Shown: positions 4,747 through 6,182 of the stretch, piece by piece
Numbering within the stretch: position 1 is the stretch's first letter
How the letters are laid out: each line of letters starts with the position of its first letter
Source of the DNA: an uncultured Oscillospiraceae bacterium
Lineage (GTDB): Bacteria > Bacillota > Clostridia > Oscillospirales > Oscillospiraceae
DNA length: 6,182 bases
Direction: 5' to 3'
Assembly: GCA_910577805.1 (NCBI GenBank)
Contig: CAJTOE010000141.1
Span: 1-6,182, forward strand
Position numbers and translations under genes: made by a program
Notes under the pieces: generated by a model
What the model was told of the DNA's origin: nothing
Database searches by the model: none
What the model saw: the letters and a program-made list of their open reading frames with translations, nothing else

Positions 4747-6182
4747 ATGAGCATCAAATTTCCCAATCTAAAGCGATTCTTTTCTCTGTTCCTGGCGGCG
4801 GTAATGATGGTTAGCCTTTTAGCGGTCAACGCCCATGCCGCCAATGCCAACAAGATCACCGACTACGGCGACGCCTATGGCCATTGGGCCTATGAAGCCC
4901 TGGCGTGGGCGGTGGACAACGGTGTGCTGGTGGGTACGTCCGAGGACAAACTGAACCCGGACGGCTATCTCACCCGCGCTCAGATGGGCGCTATGATCGA
5001 CCGGCTGTTTGGCACCTACAAGAGCGCCGATATTTCCCGCTTCACGGACGTGCCCCGTGGGAGCTGGCACCATGACTACATCGCCCAGGCAGTCCACATG
5101 GGGACCTTCGCCGGGTATTCCAGCAGCCGCATGGGACCGAATGAGAATATCACCCGCGAACAGGCCATGGTGGTGCTGGCCCGGACGGTCTGCCTGTCCT
5201 CTGCCGGTAACTCCGCCCTTGCCCGGTTCCCGGACCGGAACCAGGTAGGCGCGTGGGCGGCGGACGCTGTTTCCGCCATGGTGGAGCGCGGCTACGTCAG
5301 CGGCTACCGTGATGGCCGCTTGAATCCCAAGGGCCAGATCACCAGAGCGGAGATGGCGCAGATCATGAGCAATATCTTCCAGAGTGTCCATGATTCCGGT
5401 GATCTCACCGGCACCTACCAGGACACGGTTCTGATTCGGGGCGCGGTAAGCATCAAGGACGCTGTATTTGAAAGCGACCTGATCCTCGCCAACGGCCTGG
5501 GGGAGAAAGCCCTGGACCTCACCAATGTCACCATCAAGGGACGGCTGGTGGTGTGGGGCGGCTCCGCCGTCAACATCAGCGGTAAATCCACCGTGACGAA
5601 TGTGGTCACACCCCGGAATGACGGCCCGGTGCAGGTGGTATTTGACGCCGCCGCTACGGAACTGTCCGAGAAGGGCTGCTCCATCGTCTACCCCAGTGGC
5701 ATGGACAAGGGCAACAAGGTCCTGTTCACCGACAAGGCCGACAAGCCCGCCATCGACTTTGACCTCCCGGCATATCGGTATGTGGGGGATTCCGTCTCCG
5801 TGAAAACCACGCTCACCGGCGCGGAGGCCGTCACCTGGGAGCTGACCCGTGACGGGAAATCTGTTGCCATGCCGGAGGGCTTCACCAAGGACGGCGGCAT
5901 CTGCTACTTCATGGAGGCTGGGCGGTATGTGCTGCGCGGCACCGTGGAGAACAGCGGCGGCAAAGCCTACTGCGAGAAAACTGTGGAGGTCCTGCCCATC
6001 GGGGACATTGCCTTTTCCCTGCCGGAGTATGGCTACACCGACCGGACGGAGGATGTGAAGCTGCTGCTGAAAAATGACCTGGACGGCTCCGTGGTCTGGA
6101 CGCTGATGAAGGACGACGCAAACCAGCCCCTCGCCAGCTTCACCAAGGACGGCGGCACCCTAGCCCTGACCGAGACGGGCAA
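4747..6182 (+). CDS. S-layer homology (SLH) surface protein, 5' part
   Basis: The open frame runs off the right edge; 478 codons are visible. Residues 1-32 are a Sec signal peptide (KRFFSLFLAAVMMVSLLAV, likely cleavage after AHA). Three SLH repeats follow at about 39-88, 99-148 and 161-211, carrying LTRAQ, ITREQ and ITRAE in place of the family's TRAE motif. They anchor proteins to secondary cell-wall polymer. Residues 216-330 are beta-rich with repeated valine strands. Two Ig-like repeats come next, from about 337 and about 421, each containing FTKDGG (379-384 and 465-470; period 86). Start ATG 4747 has AAAGGAGG just upstream, with only 4 nt between. It lies downstream of the DUF3846 gene on the same strand. 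It is presumably an exported adhesin or surface factor carried by the element. Its ligand is unknown. Confidence 0.95.
   Translation, partial: MSIKFPNLKRFFSLFLAAVMMVSLLAVNAHAANANKITDYGDAYGHWAYEALAWAVDNGVLVGTSEDKLNPDGYLTRAQMGAMIDRLFGTYKSADISRFTDVPRGSWHHDYIAQAVHMGTFAGYSSSRMGPNENITREQAMVVLARTVCLSSAGNSALARFPDRNQVGAWAADAVSAMVERGYVSGYRDGRLNPKGQITRAEMAQIMSNIFQSVHDSGDLTGTYQDTVLIRGAVSIKDAVFESDLILANGLGEKALDLTNVTIKGRLVVWGGSAVNISGKSTVTNVVTPRNDGPVQVVFDAAATELSEKGCSIVYPSGMDKGNKVLFTDKADKPAIDFDLPAYRYVGDSVSVKTTLTGAEAVTWELTRDGKSVAMPEGFTKDGGICYFMEAGRYVLRGTVENSGGKAYCEKTVEVLPIGDIAFSLPEYGYTDRTEDVKLLLKNDLDGSVVWTLMKDDANQPLASFTKDGGTLALTETG

Noticed and set aside
3780..4859. 359-aa minus-strand open frame
   Set aside because: It lies opposite the repA C-terminal part, the DUF3846 gene and the start of the SLH gene, all with recognisable domains or signal peptide and ribosome-binding sites. 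It is a shadow frame.

Overview
The window reads as part of an integrative or plasmid-like mobile element from a G+C-rich gut Clostridia lineage, most likely Oscillospiraceae/Ruminococcaceae. This rests on strong GGAGG ribosome-binding sites, generally G+C-rich codons, and a gene set (RepA_N/DUF6017 initiator, DUF3846, DUF5348-like, MobC-like protein, RepA-type ATPase, SLH protein) familiar from conjugative and mobilizable elements of that group. Names come from recognising sequence patterns by eye; no database search was run.

Left part, minus strand: a tightly packed mobilization/replication unit reads leftwards. It starts with the last 55 codons of a tyrosine recombinase (1801-1968, 5' part lost). 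A small ribbon-helix-helix MobC-like protein follows (1477-1797), then an AAA/RepA-type ATPase with a TTG start (318-1472). Beyond the ATPase stop lie about 320 bp without a credible gene but dense in palindromes: two mutually inverted arrays of 9-bp repeats, a three-tier 72-nt palindrome, an 11-bp perfect hairpin and a cluster of smaller hairpins. The best guess for this block is an origin of transfer or of replication.

Middle: a divergent intergenic stretch (1969-2137) carries a 12-bp perfect inverted repeat directly next to the recombinase breakpoint. To its right, plus-strand genes begin with a two-gene cassette, a DUF4259-like protein and a DUF5348-like protein. It is closed by two tandem intrinsic terminators (3114-3159 and 3197-3234).

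Right part, plus strand: a RepA_N replication initiator gene (3268-4289) is split by a frameshift between its DNA-binding N-terminal domain and its DUF6017 C-terminal domain. Its linker holds three copies of a palindromic repeat that may be the replication origin. A DUF3846 protein follows (4320-4661). Last is the 5' part of a large secreted S-layer-homology protein with three SLH repeats and tandem Ig-like repeats, which runs off the right edge.

Together the window shows a maintenance and mobilization backbone plus accessory genes. Two lesions, the truncated recombinase and the frameshifted initiator, suggest a decaying or rearranged element. I see no clear previously undescribed system. The structured non-coding DNA at 1-322, 1963-2112 and 3690-3801 is the most worthwhile target.
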